This document shows, in pieces, positions 50,210-61,413 of a DNA stretch of 64,000 nucleotides; within the stretch, counting starts at the first letter, position 1, and each line of letters opens with the position of its first letter. The translations under genes and the position numbers were made by a program. The notes beneath the pieces are model-generated. The model ran no database searches, had not been told where the DNA came from, and saw only the letters and a program-made list of their open reading frames with translations. The stretch is from Drechslerella dactyloides (taxonomy: Eukaryota > Ascomycota > Orbiliomycetes > Orbiliales > Orbiliaceae), in the NCBI GenBank assembly GCA_020064725.1, contig JAGTWJ010000019.1:1-64000 (forward strand), given 5' to 3'.

Positions 50210-50596
50210 ATGGACTCTATGATTGATCCCCAGGTATTTAATCCATCGCAACATCAAACATAACGGGTTACAATTGTTACTAATACTGTATAATCGCGTT
50301 CGCTGTAGCCATACTTCATCCAACCAATCCACCCAGACAACGAACCAGGCTCGAGGTCCGTCAACGGCGACAAAGCCGTGAAACTTATTTTCATCAACAA
50401 TCGCGCATCGGCCGTCCGTCTCTGGTGGTTGGATTATAATGGTAAAAGAGTCGATTACGGTACTGTTGGCGACGGCGAGATCAAAGAAATGGACACCTAC
50501 GTTACCCACCCCTGGGTTCTGGTCGATGAGTCTTCCGGATCAGTGTTGGGTATCTTTCATCCGGGGCCACGTACAGGACGTGTCATCTTGATTTAA
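50210..50596 (+). CDS. VHL-like beta-domain protein (two exons)
   Basis: Proposed exons are 50210-50233 and 50309-50596, giving 103 residues. The second exon has no ATG before the conserved region. The proposed first exon, MDSMIDPQ, ends in CAG|GTATTT, and the 75-bp intron has a TTACTAATA branch-like motif and ends GCTGTAG, keeping the frame. Residues about 33-103 (LIFINNRASAVRLWWLDYNG, then TYVTHPWVLVD and LGIFHPG) match the beta domain of the von Hippel-Lindau family: the strand carrying RLxWxDYxGK and the THPWV strand are diagnostic. Animal VHL is the substrate-binding part of a ubiquitin ligase. The fungal single-domain proteins lack the alpha domain and their role is unknown. A longer 5' end or a start downstream at GTG 50378 cannot be excluded. 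Confidence 0.75.
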
Positions 50597-52610
50597 GTCC
50601 ACCTTCGGATTGACGTTGACGGCACTCTGCAAAATGACCAAAGGTTGAGGTACTGAATTGGGGACAAGGTTTCAACTCAATGAGCTTGTATTTTTAATGG
50701 AAGTTCATATCGATAATTTCAATTTCAAACATGATTGGGTGAAGATACAGTGATCTGTAGCCCAGAATTCTCTGCACTCTGCTGCTTGCATTATATCCCC
50801 CGTATTGTTAGTGGCTTGATGACAGAAATTAAAATGCCGGAATATCGCTGACTTGTCTCGTGAACCAGACGCTGGACGTTGCAATCGCTGACCCAACTGT
50901 TCAAACATCTCTGTATATAAGCTTTTGTTTGAGGAGACAGCGAATCGACTGGGAGGATTATCTAGACAGCGTGCATCGTGGAATCTTGAGCTCCAAGCTG
51001 GCCTGCCTACTCTTGTGCTATGTCGGCAGAGCTCTTAGCTTGACGGATGCTCTTGCTACTCAAGCGGGCTGTATGCCGCTATGGATAATTGATGGAGGAG
51101 ATTCGACGACCCAAACATGCAGCTTACATGAATCTGACTCTGAGAGCCAAAAGCATAAGCTTGTACAAATCAGGAAATTTGCATAAAACCTCATGATCGA
51201 TTTCTTAGCCCGATAGACGAATTATATTATGATACAATTGAAACTTTACTATTGGTTAGAAAGCGAACTGATGGCTACTCCGCTACTCACTAGTTTCAAA
51301 ATCGTCCATTTATTGAGGCCCAAAAAACGCCACAAGAATCTAGTTACGTAATTAACTTGCGAAAAGTAATCGCGTATCTATCCGCGGTGGTAGATGGAAA
51401 CGCATCGTGAGTGTGCCTGGTGACTTGGCAGCCGAATGCGCATGCGAGGTGAGTATGATTAGATATATTGGCAGTACTGCACACGAGCCTACGATATATA
51501 TCTCTAGGCAGATATCTCATGCAGTGATATCCTTCTCAGAGCCCATTTGACAACCTAAGTCATCGTTGATATGATAAACGAGATTGCTGGTAGAAGTAAA
51601 CTTCACGCGCACTTTATTATCTTGTAACGATCTTTAAGATCTGCCAAAAGTTATATTGATCGTGAATACCCATATGGCCATACTGCCTAATTCTCCATTA
51701 GTGATAATATGTGTATTCAGACTCTATTATCGGTTGTAGAACCGCGCGAGAGGGTAACTATCGAGCTTAGAGCGTTGTTTCATCTGAGACCATTACTGGA
51801 GAAAATTCTAGATAGGAGTACATATTTACCTATCTTAGTAATATATTATAATCAATATACTTATATTCTGGTTCTTCCCTTTGAGCTTTATCTGTTGGAC
51901 CTTCTAATATGGTATTAGTAGAATATATTATACTCTGGAGTAGATAGTTGAAGTAATGTGATGTATGAAAAACTATTTTATTGTCTAATTTAATTGTTGT
52001 GGTTGAAAACTATTAGATTTGGGATGTTGTAGTGTGTGTCTGTTAACCCTATATAATCCAGACTTGCTTTATATTTCGTTAGATGATATGTGGTTGTGAT
52101 TGAATTGCTTTATCTTACCCGAACTTAATCCGAGCCAATTATAAATTATATATAAAGTCTTATTTTTTGTTATACCACATATCACTATGAATATATCTCG
52201 ACTTTTCTTAAAAGGTGTGCAATCTGCAGGGGACTGGACCTATAGTAATAATGGTTAGTAATGCCATTGTATTATAACTATATAACTATAGGAATTGGGA
52301 ATAATATATTTATATATGCTGTAGTACTAGTAGTCTATTAATTGTATCTTTTTGGTATGGTTTCCCAGCCAGCAAAACAATAATTATGATTACTATTATC
52401 ACTGTAATAATGGATGGATGTTGTTTGGTGTTGCCAAAATGAGTCTCGACGTCGCTTCAACGGCCTCGCAAACGCAATTCTACGCGCGCCGTAACATGAC
52501 AGATGTCTTCAAGCTAGGCAAGATACATAAAAAATCTCCTTCTCAGCTAGCTGAGGTGCGAGTGTATTTAATCTATCATTAGTGATAGCTAATCGATCTC
52601 ATACATATGA
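50597..52610. other. Intergenic spacer
   Basis: About 2 kb without a convincing gene. Frames of 60-110 codons occur (for example 50860-51186, which starts with GTG), but none shows a domain or a coding-like pattern that survives comparison with overlapping frames. The part around 51900-52350 is AT-rich. Confidence 0.55.
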
Positions 52611-55600
52611 TTACTCCAAAATCAATTCAAATTCAAAAGGTTTGCTCGGAAGTTCATACTGCGGGTAAACCTTTGGGCCACAACTTCCACTTCCTAAACC
52701 CTGGTGCGCCCAGTCCAGTCTTACGTATACTTCTTTCTTTTTCCTCTTCTCCAACTCATACGTGTGCTCGCACTTGTCCAAGTCCTCCGTTGTATAATGC
52801 ATCGCGCTAAAACTACACCCCTGCTGGCCCCTAAATCGTGCTGTGATCTTGCCTTTGCCTTTCTCATCGCAAGCGAACGACACCCAGTGTACATCGGTAC
52901 GGTTTCCGCACTCTTGGGGGAACTCATAGGGCGTGTATAGATCCTCGATCTGGGAAGACCAGTTCCCGAAACGTTGGGCTAGTTTCGAGTCTGAATAACT
53001 TTCGCCTGGGCCACGACCGAACCATGTGCAATGTGTATAATCGGAATCGAGGGTTAGAGTCAGGCCTACGCGGGCGAATGTGCGAGGGAGACGGAGACCG
53101 CGAGGGTTGCCTTTGACGTAAAGGTTTATGCCATAGTCACCAATAACGTAAGTGATCTCTGTGTCCACAGACCATTGATATATAGGAGGAGCCACACGAT
53201 ACGTTGCCATAACGGTGACCGTACCAGCCTCGACATTGCTTGACGTTTCAAAAGACTGTAAATGGGGTTTTGTTTGGTGGAGACGCTGGGATTTCCATTC
53301 CGAGCCATCGTTGAAACGCTCATTGTCTGTTATAGCACGGTAGAAGTCAAGACCATGGAGTCGGTTGACGAATTTCTCTCCGCCATCGCTCGTTTTCCAC
53401 AAGCACAGGAGCCCATGGGCGGTATCAAATTGCCATGTTGTCTTCCGCCCAACGACTTCAAGCCGGCCGGGACCGATTTTGCTTATTCTTGGTGCCTGCT
53501 TGGAGGTTTTCAGAGTCAACGCAGCTAAGGATGGAGGAGGGTTGATGGCAATTTGTCCAAAGGCTACTTCGTGACCAGCCTTTGCCCACAATTCGTCGTT
53601 CTTGAGACCAAAAGACAACTCCAAATAGCATCCTAAAGGTAATTCTGCTCCTAGGATGTAAACAGTAGCAGTAGCACCAGGTTCGACCCCTGTCGGTATG
53701 GAAACCTCCTTTCTAGGTCCTTTATAACCATCTCCGACAACACACCATTCACATTTGAGATGGTCTAGCGTGGCATGATCGTAGCGGTTGATGATCAACA
53801 CCCTTCCAGCAGTACTGTTCTCAAGTACCTGGACAGGTTCTATTGCTTTCTTGTATTCAGTCAACCCAGGTGTTGGCGTATGGTTAGAAAATAGAAGTCC
53901 ATCCAGTACAAAGTGCCCATCGTTCGGATCATCACCAAAATCTCCTCCATAGCCATAGTACTCCTCTCCATTTTCAGTCTTTGTTAAAAGTCCCTAAAAC
54001 TAGTGAGCAGTTTAAAAGGGTAAGCAAAGAAGCCAGGAAACTCACATGGTTTGCCCATTCCCATACAAAACCCCCTTGCAGACGTGGGTATTTGTAGAAA
54101 GCGTCAATGTATTCTTTGATGCCGCCTGGGCCGTTGCCCATAGCATGGATATACTCACATAGTATGAGCGGCTTGTCCCAGGTAGCATCATGTGTGGCAA
54201 AGTTGATAATATCACCAACGCTAGCATACATCCTGCTATATAAATCCGCGCTTTGGGCGTTCGAATCAGGCTCGTAGTGAACAGGTCTCGTTTTGTCGTA
54301 AGACTTGATCCAGTCGTACATCGCTCGATGGTTGCGACCGTAGAAGGATTCGTTCCCTAGTGACCAGATAATCACGCAAGGATGGTTTTTGTCTCTCATT
54401 ACAAGTTGTCTCGCACGATCAACATATGCTTCCGTCCAATCCGGGTTATCAGTCGTCCAAGATGCGCTGTCACCCCCTAGTTCTCCCATACCATGACACT
54501 CCAGGTCCGCCTCGTCTAGGATCCACAGTCCTAGCTCATCCGCCACGTCGTACAGTTTTGGGTCGTTCATATAATGTGACGTACGAATCCCATTAATATT
54601 GTGAGTCTTCATAAGGAGAAGATCGTTTCGCATAAACTCATAAGGAACAGCTCTTCCACCAGTCGGATGATGCTCGTGTCTGTTGACCCCCCGGATGATA
54701 ATCGGCTTCCCATTGATCTTTAGGTTTCCGTCCTTGACTTCTGATGTACGGAATCCGACACGCTGACTTATCACATGTCCAACTCCAAGTGATAATATTA
54801 ACGTATACAAGTAGGGCGTCTCAGCCGTCCATTTATAGGGCTTCTTGACTGGCATATCCATACTTGGAGTGTGTGAGCCTGACGATTGAGTTATCGTTTT
54901 GACAACGTTCATGCTGGCGTCAAATAACTTTGCCTCCACAACTGCTGGTTCGTTTAATTCAACCTTAATAGAGAGGGTTGCATCTCTATAATGACTGTCC
55001 AGAATGGTTTCAATCTTGAAATCTTGGATGTGGACTTTGGGGAAAGCCAAGATATTAACATCTCGAAAAATCCCGCTTAGCCACCATTGATCCTGTAACG
55101 AGTCAGGGTATTGTTCAACATTCAATAGAGCGAACAAGCCATAAGAGATGTATTTCGGGAATGTGCTGGAATATCTTTACGTGAGGGGCGATCTTCGATA
55201 TATTTGAAAAGTATTCCCACTCGTAGTGTTCTGATAATGAAATCGAAAAACTCTTCAATCAACTAAGAACATACCTGGTCTTCAAGATACGTCCCATCAC
55301 ACCGCTGATAGACTACCACGGTGATGTGATTCTTTCTATCCATATGCACAAAATCCGTAATGTCAAATTCTGAGGGGCATCTTGCTCCCTGAGAATAACC
55401 AGCTTCCTTGGAATTGATCCAGACATGGAAACCAGAATCAACTCCCTCAAAACGTAGCCTCAACTGATGATCACGGAAACTCTCCGGGATCGAGAATTCA
55501 CGGTGATAATGTCCGGTTTCGTTATCGTCATAGGGTATGTTTGGCGGATCCACTGGCCACGGAAAGTCAACATTCGTGTACTGAGGTCCCTTGCCATAGC

Positions 55601-55916
55601 CCTGCAGCTGCCACATCCCCGGAACTTCTATATTGCCCCATTTTGACGTGTCCAAGTTGGACGGAGGGAACGATGGCTGCTCCATCGGAAAATCATCTAG
55701 CTGGAACTTCCATGTTCCGGACAGACAGAGCGTCTTTGACTTGGCCGTATCCCGGGACAGAGCATCGTTCTCATTGTCATAAATATAAAAAGTAGCTCGA
55801 GGAGGCAGTGTGTTCTTGTGTAAAACTGACAGATTGCTCCAGTCTGGTTTGTACTTGGGCCATTTGTAATTCGAAGCCATTATTCGCATTCCCTGCCACT
55901 GTACCTCTGTATTCAT
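52611..55916 (-). CDS. lacZ: Beta-galactosidase, LacZ type (GH2), three exons
   Basis: Exons on the minus strand are 55916-55275, 55092-54046 and 53993-52611, separated by GT-AG introns of 182 and 52 bp, both in phase 0. The joined product is 1023 residues, the length of bacterial LacZ. Exon 1 ends YLEDQ and exon 2 begins DQWWLSGIFRD, restoring the family motif. NRHEHHPTGGRAVP (about 351-364) is the GH2 signature. SLGNES gives the acid/base Glu (about 462), and LILCEYIHAMGN the nucleophile Glu (about 527). FYRAITDNERF (about 770) starts the C-terminal small-chain domain. The enzyme hydrolyses lactose and other beta-galactosides. There is no signal peptide, so it is probably cytosolic. The start could instead be Met 10 or Met 13 (MASNYKWPKY), closer to relatives. 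No lactose permease is present nearby. It diverges from the GT17 gene. Confidence 0.93.
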
Positions 55917-56565
55917 TCAGTTCTGTAGGGGCTATGGGTCAATCCTGATCCAGAGTAGAGATGAAGGTCTCGAGAAGCAGTGATTACCTTGTATAGAAAA
56001 GGAGCCCTTTTACCCATGTGACGAGTTACATTTAGGCTTAGCGCTTAATGGTAACAGTCGGGAACTCCCGAGTGTCTGTCTAGCCCTGTAGTTTACAGCC
56101 AAAAAAGGGACAACAACGGTATAATAAACTCCGACCCACCTGGCCGAATGTGGGGCCTTCAATCTAACCAGATTGGGAGTAGCGTCTTGCTCAAGAAGCA
56201 GAATACTGCAAACTAGCACGTTCTGACTTGCAAACTATCGCGATGAAGATGGCAAAGACGAATCAATATCGTAGAAGTGGGGCCGGCAAGAAACTAGCCT
56301 AATGTGGCGTTTCAATACGTGTACGATATTTGGTTCGTCTTTGCCATCCTCAGCGTGTCGTGGGCGTGACAGTTTGCAAGTCAGGACATGCTAGTGTCAG
56401 CCGTACTGCAACAATTATTTGCACCCTATGGTTTCTTCGCGATGCGCCCCTGACTGCAGCCACCCCTCTCCTATCGCTGTCAACAAAAAAAGTTCCTGCA
56501 AGATCGGTCTCAAATTCCGCGTTTGAATATCGTTGATGGTAGTATAAAGTACGTTGTTTCAGAAT
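55917..56565. promoter_or_regulatory. Shared divergent promoter region of lacZ and GT17, with a long inverted repeat
   Basis: About 650 bases separate the two divergent start codons. Inside, 56213-56273 and 56322-56394 form an inverted repeat. The outer arm shares CTGACTTGCAAACT exactly (26 of 30 bases match over 56213-56242 against 56365-56394). The inner arm shares GATGGCAAAGACGAA and ATATCGTA. About 12 unmatched bases lie between the two blocks on one side, and the central loop is about 48 bases. Regulation of both genes from here is inference. The inverted repeat may equally be a small foldback element. Confidence 0.65.
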
Positions 56566-57672
56566 ATGAAGTTCACTCGGCATTATTCAACAATTTTCAA
56601 TCGAATGCCAATGGCCATAGGCACAACCTTAAATCTCAATTCATGCAATAGAAAATTAGGGATTGGAGCGCTCGCTACCACCTTTCTCTTCTGTTTCCTC
56701 TCCTGGTCCAACCTATTTCACTCTTATCAACACCGTTCAGCACCTCGTCCAAATACATCATCTCCTCCAGACTTTTTGCCTATTTACGATGCAAAGAAAT
56801 ACTGCAAAAATCGGCGTTGGGAAATATGGGAAGAGCGCTCGAAGCCACGCAAGATTTACGATCTCATTCTCGTCAACACCGAGCTGGACTGGCTTGAAAT
56901 TCGGTTAGGACAGATGTACGACCAAGTTGACTGCTTCATCATCCTCGAAGCAAACTTGACCTTCCAAAATACACCCAAGCCTCTCTTCGTGCAAGAGAGC
57001 TGGAGCCGCTTCGAGAAGTACCATAGCAAGATGATTCACCACACACTCAGCGTTGAGGGCGCCAAGTTTAATAACACCTGGGATCGCGAGAAGTTCTCCA
57101 GAAATGCTATGTACGATCAAGTCGTCCCTTATCTCGAAGGGCCGCAAATACCCGCAATGGGCGACGTCATTCTCGTCTCAGACGTCGATGAGATACCCCG
57201 ACCCTCCACCCTTACAGCACTACGCAATTGCAAATTCCCGAAGAAGCTATCCCTTCACTGCGATATGTACTACTATTCCTTCCAATGGCGCAATCGCGGG
57301 GACTGGGCCTTCCCGCAGGCGACATACTATGACGGCAACAACACGGTTCTGCCGGGCGACCTCCGCCTCACCGCCGACTCGCACCTGTACAGAGCAGCAT
57401 GGCACTGCAGCTACTGCTTCTCGACCATTGGCGAATTCGTTAAGAAGCTCAACAGTTTCTCGCATACCGAGTTCAATCGCGATCATATCAAGGACACCCA
57501 GCGGATATTGCAGCATGTGAGGTATGGGATTGACCTGTATGACCGCCAAAAGAAACAATACGATCGTATTGAGGACAATTCTGATGTGCCAGAATTCTTG
57601 AAAGAGAACAAGGCAAAATACCTTTTCGTGTTTGACCGGGATCCTGAGAATGCGAATTTCGTGGATTTGTAG
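56566..57672 (+). CDS. GT17 family glycosyltransferase, type II membrane protein
   Basis: The single exon starts at the first ATG in frame (56566), coding 368 residues. Residues about 31-52 are one hydrophobic segment after a short basic N-terminus, the anchor of a type II Golgi membrane protein. The catalytic region (about 95-355) carries RKIYDLILVNTELDWLEIRL, then DQVDCFIILEANLTF and ILVSDVDEIPRPS (DVDEIP at about 206-211, with the acidic metal/donor-binding residues). These are hallmarks of family GT17, whose animal member MGAT3 adds the bisecting beta-1,4-GlcNAc to N-glycans. Fungal members share the fold, but their acceptor is not established, so a GlcNAc-transferase role is inferred. 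It shares its upstream region with lacZ. Length and motifs suggest an intact gene. Confidence 0.88.
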   Translation: MKFTRHYSTIFNRMPMAIGTTLNLNSCNRKLGIGALATTFLFCFLSWSNLFHSYQHRSAPRPNTSSPPDFLPIYDAKKYCKNRRWEIWEERSKPRKIYDLILVNTELDWLEIRLGQMYDQVDCFIILEANLTFQNTPKPLFVQESWSRFEKYHSKMIHHTLSVEGAKFNNTWDREKFSRNAMYDQVVPYLEGPQIPAMGDVILVSDVDEIPRPSTLTALRNCKFPKKLSLHCDMYYYSFQWRNRGDWAFPQATYYDGNNTVLPGDLRLTADSHLYRAAWHCSYCFSTIGEFVKKLNSFSHTEFNRDHIKDTQRILQHVRYGIDLYDRQKKQYDRIEDNSDVPEFLKENKAKYLFVFDRDPENANFVDL

Positions 57673-58158
57673 GAGTCTACCGACGGCTGAAAAAGTATTG
57701 AGACACCACATTGAGCCTAACGTGGCGCACCGGCCTGCGAGCCACACCAGTGTGGCGGGACATTTTCGTGTATTTGGCAATAATGGGTTATAGCAGACGA
57801 TAAAGGAATTCTAATTACAAGATAAAACAAGAACAACGTAAGACGTATAAATCAACCAAAAACAAAAATGTCAAAATTAAAAAGGTTATATACTAAATAT
57901 ATTGCCCCTTCGAAGCTTTTGACGTTGTTGTTAATTTATTTTGGGATATTACCCTAGTGTAAAAATCACAGCGGGCAGAGCAGGCACCAACAACACCTAT
58001 CTAAGTAGCTAGAACTAGTGGTGTGCGAGGCAGAGGATAGAGAGACTAGGAACTAGAATGATAAGCTGATCTATTTACTACGTTAATTGTTGCTTGAGGA
58101 GAGAAGATCCTGACGGCTGGCCGAACTATTATATATATAATAATTTAGTTAATATAGT
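57673..58158. other. Spacer with a possible small inverted-repeat element
   Basis: No gene. Around 58113-58170, GGCTGGCCGAACTA is followed, after an AT-rich loop, by TAGTTCAGCCAGCC, an imperfect inverted pair that leads into the dispersed 73-bp repeat. Confidence 0.5.
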
Positions 58159-58231
58159 TCAGCCAGCCGAAGTATATTGATATAAATAGTTAATTTTAAC
58201 CCTAAGGCGTGTCATGTTCCACTGTAATAAA
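58159..58231. repeat. Dispersed 73-bp repeat, copy 2, abutting a start codon
   Basis: It aligns with 49800-49872. The conserved part runs from TTCAGCCAGCCGAAGTA through AACCCTAAGGCGTGTCATG to ACTGTAATAA, and the next three bases are the ATG of the 110-residue gene. It may provide that gene's leader or promoter-proximal sequence. Confidence 0.75.
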
Positions 58232-58563
58232 TGATCAGGGACACTGCTAGCAAATTCTTGAAAGAGATTGGCGCAGTGTTTGTTGAAATTGCAAATGATA
58301 TTGGAGACAGAGCTAAGGAGGTAGGTAAGGTGATTGGGGAGGGGACTGAGAGAGCTGTAGAAGTCATCGATGATGCCATGAGTGATGTTGGGGACGCTGT
58401 CAACGAAGTTGCTAGTGTCATAGACGACGCTACGAGCGAAGTTGGACACGCAGCGGATAATTTTGGCCACGGAACTGAAAATATTGTCAGTGACATTGGG
58501 CATGGGATGGAGGATCTTGGCCACAAGGCAGAGAACGTGTTCAATGATCTTAAATTTTGGTAG
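58231..58563 (+). CDS. Small amphipathic-helix repeat protein, function unknown
   Basis: An uninterrupted frame of 110 residues begins ATG ATC AGG and ends in TAG at 58561-58563. The sequence is almost continuous amphipathic helix with a loose repeat of hydrophobic, acidic and small residues (VGDAVNEVASVIDDATSEVG, then IGHGMEDLGHKAENVFNDL). It has no Cys, no signal peptide and no membrane segment. Such patterns are seen in LEA-like, apolipoprotein-like and lipid-droplet coat proteins, but I cannot assign a family. Because the codons rarely create stops on the other strand, long antisense frames exist (58212-58568 and 58159-58644). I prefer the plus strand because its product has a regular helical pattern. 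A short terminal exon elsewhere is possible. Confidence 0.6.
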   Translation: MIRDTASKFLKEIGAVFVEIANDIGDRAKEVGKVIGEGTERAVEVIDDAMSDVGDAVNEVASVIDDATSEVGHAADNFGHGTENIVSDIGHGMEDLGHKAENVFNDLKFW

Positions 58564-61413
58564 CGCAATTAGAGATATCTTCAGCTTCTGGTGAGCTCGT
58601 GTATTCAGCGCATGAGGTAGTTCCTCGATTGATAATAATAACATATTTTTGTTTTACATCTATTATTTGTCTCGTAAACCAGACTGCCAATCTATTATAA
58701 ATAAATCGCTACACATCTATCTCATACGTTTTAGTAGTTGTACGGGAATGCGTTATGGTTACTTCACTTGAAAGGTCACAGTTACTCGAGCAGTCTCGAT
58801 GCTATTTACAACCCATCCTACTCCCTCATCCGCCTGTTCTCGGAGCTAATGTGGAACCAATCATGTAGAACGAACTATAAAATTTCTGTAATATAAACAG
58901 GAGTAGAACAAGATGAGATATCGACAATAAAGGAAGTGGAAGTTCAGGCCGCTGTTCTACTTACGCTATCCTTGACACCAGAATAGGAGAACACGCTGAT
59001 TATTAATATATAGACTAGATTTTCTTGTTCTAAATCCCAGAATAAGATAGAGGATAGTATATTAGTCTGGAAGTCAATACTAATAATATCAATATAGAAA
59101 TCGAATTTATTGAATAACTCAACCTATCTACTGGATGATCGCTAAACTCACTGGGGGGCTCTGCAATGCCGGCAACAACCCTCGCGAACTAACCTCCGAC
59201 TTGACCAGTATCTACAACGCACGTATTTTATTTCAGGTGAACCCAGCATGAGTCTGCCTTCTGCTCAGCCTTCTTACGCTCCGCGCAGGGCTGGACGCTT
59301 CGTCTATATATAATACTACTGCAGTAACAAACCTGCAACCCATACAGATCAGTAGGGTTTTAGCCGGTATTCTATAACCTCTTACCGCTCCTAGGTTCTA
59401 ATTTGCTTGTACTGGATACAACGTCTCCCAGATTTTCGATCACACTTTCGTCCAGAGAGTTGGGAATCGCGGCCTGGTATATAGCGTTCACCGTGAGTAT
59501 GGATATAGACAGGATCACAGGCGCGCAGGGAGGTAGCGAATCTAGTTATAAGCTATCTGGTTCAGCAAAACTATCAACCCTTATCTTATAAACTGGATCG
59601 CCAGTTCTTTAACCGGGGCGAGTATATCGGAGGCATATTAACCTGAAATATCGCCTATGTATATTTCGGTTTTCTATATAATACTATATAGAAAAGGCTA
59701 TTTTGGTATTATATATATTATATTCTTTAGCGGGCTGTTTAGTTGAAGGATTATTTAAGGGCTGACTCTCAATTCTGGAGGCTCCTGCTATCGATATATT
59801 CAGGTAAGTTTAAGCGAGGAAGCTTAAAGCGAGGAATTGTCGGCGCATGCTTCCTGTAAGGTATTTTCTCAACACTGCCGGCTCCTGTGAGTAAAAACGT
59901 ATTAAAAGGATCTATTCAGTTGCTTCCCTACCGGCCTATATCATATGCCTATAAATAGAATCCTGTTCGGTAATTGTTGATAAAATAGCCTTCGTTTTAT
60001 AACCTTCTATTGACATACCTTAAAATTGGTGTAACCCTACTTTTATATATTACTCAAAATCATCGTGCAGGAATATAGTCTCTCCTCTGTCGGAACTTAA
60101 ACCGGGGTTGAGGCTAATTAGTAGTGTCACAGCAACACGCCAAGAATACCTTACTAAATAAGTACTAACTCTAACTGTACGACACGACAAACTTTCAGCT
60201 TCAGCCTCAACATGCCATTTTGTTCGAGCCCATTCCTTTTGGTGGTGAGGAAGAACAGCCAACGAGAATCTCGCTTATTTCTCGTCTACCAGGCGAGATA
60301 ACGAACAAATGACCTTAGCTCTACCCGACACACTTAAGCTGTGAATAAACTTGAACAGTTGACGCAATGCGGATCCTTTATCGAAGGAATACATCAAAGC
60401 CCTCAGCCCACAGCGCATCAAGTGGCGAGCTCGCTACTGCTACAGTCCCGAAATTGGCTCTATTTAGTTCCGGGGACAAAACTACCAATACCTTATTCAT
60501 GATTATAGATAAAATCTAAAAGCAACCTTCTGATCCGTCTCGGGAACCTCCGCTCCAGAATCGAGATCCGTTCTTGTAATACGGGTGATATAGCATGTCA
60601 TTCTTTAGCTAGGTACTTCGGTTGGAAACTAAGTATTTACATCATATGATTACATAACCGGGCGCACACCCAACTAACAGTTTTTGTGAAGCCGAGCTCC
60701 AGGTATGGTAATTAAATTTTATTTGTAAATCGTTTGGTTGGCTCGATTACCGCAAGCAAAAGTACGAATCTGAAATCTCAATAATTTTGTGCTACCTCCG
60801 AGCCAGAACGGCATATACTGAACTGATACAGTAAGATGGTAAGTACTTACTTATGGCAGTATTTACACAACCAAGTATGGACATACGATCGGCTATAACC
60901 CAGGATGTTGCTGTATCAATCCCTAAATGCATCTCGAAGATCTTATCGAGTTATTGAATATTGAAATGTGGCAGCCGCTTTACCTAGCATGTTTATCCCG
61001 AGGGCTGCGCCATTGTACATGTAATTTATTTATAAGTTCAGCCCTTCCGAATGCGGAAGGTGAAATCAAACACGTAAATATAGCGTAAACGCAACAGTAT
61101 TTTACTTTTTTTATCAACCCATTAGGGATGGTATAGCCACCAACACCATACTATAAGTACTTAAGTAAGTACTTACTTAGTTAGAGGTGAAAATTAACTT
61201 TGAGTAGGGTGTGCAGGGTGTGCTGCGAGATGTTTTTGCAAACATTGTGGAGCTGCGTTTGAATGTAAAGGTATGATTCTGGTTGATCCTGTACTTGCAA
61301 AGTTAAGACGCTTACATAACATAGACGGGTATAGATAGTATTCCAGAACGCAACGGAGGTTACTTTGATCTCTGCGCCAAGTCAGATCACAGTCTCCGTT
61401 TCTTGTAGACACG
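58564..61413. other. Intergenic spacer
   Basis: About 2.8 kb without a recognisable gene or RNA. The short frames (59403-59591, 60050-60262) have no support. Palindromic TAAGTACTTACTTA motifs lie at 60840-60855 and 61166-61179, the second about 235 bases before the chitosanase start. Short AT-rich stretches occur at 59000-59100 and 59640-59720. Confidence 0.5.

Noticed and set aside
50860..51186. Frame of 108 codons downstream of the VHL-domain gene
   Set aside because: It starts with GTG, has no domain, no homologous pattern and no plausible splice context. Overlapping antisense frames are equally open.
57247..57780. Antisense frame of 177 codons over the GT17 gene
   Set aside because: It is a shadow of the conserved GT17 catalytic region on the plus strand, with no motif of its own.
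58159..58644. Antisense frame of 161 codons opposite the 110-residue gene
   Set aside because: It runs through the dispersed repeat and has an irregular composition, while the plus-strand product shows a regular amphipathic pattern. The long antisense frame follows from the codon pattern of the plus strand.
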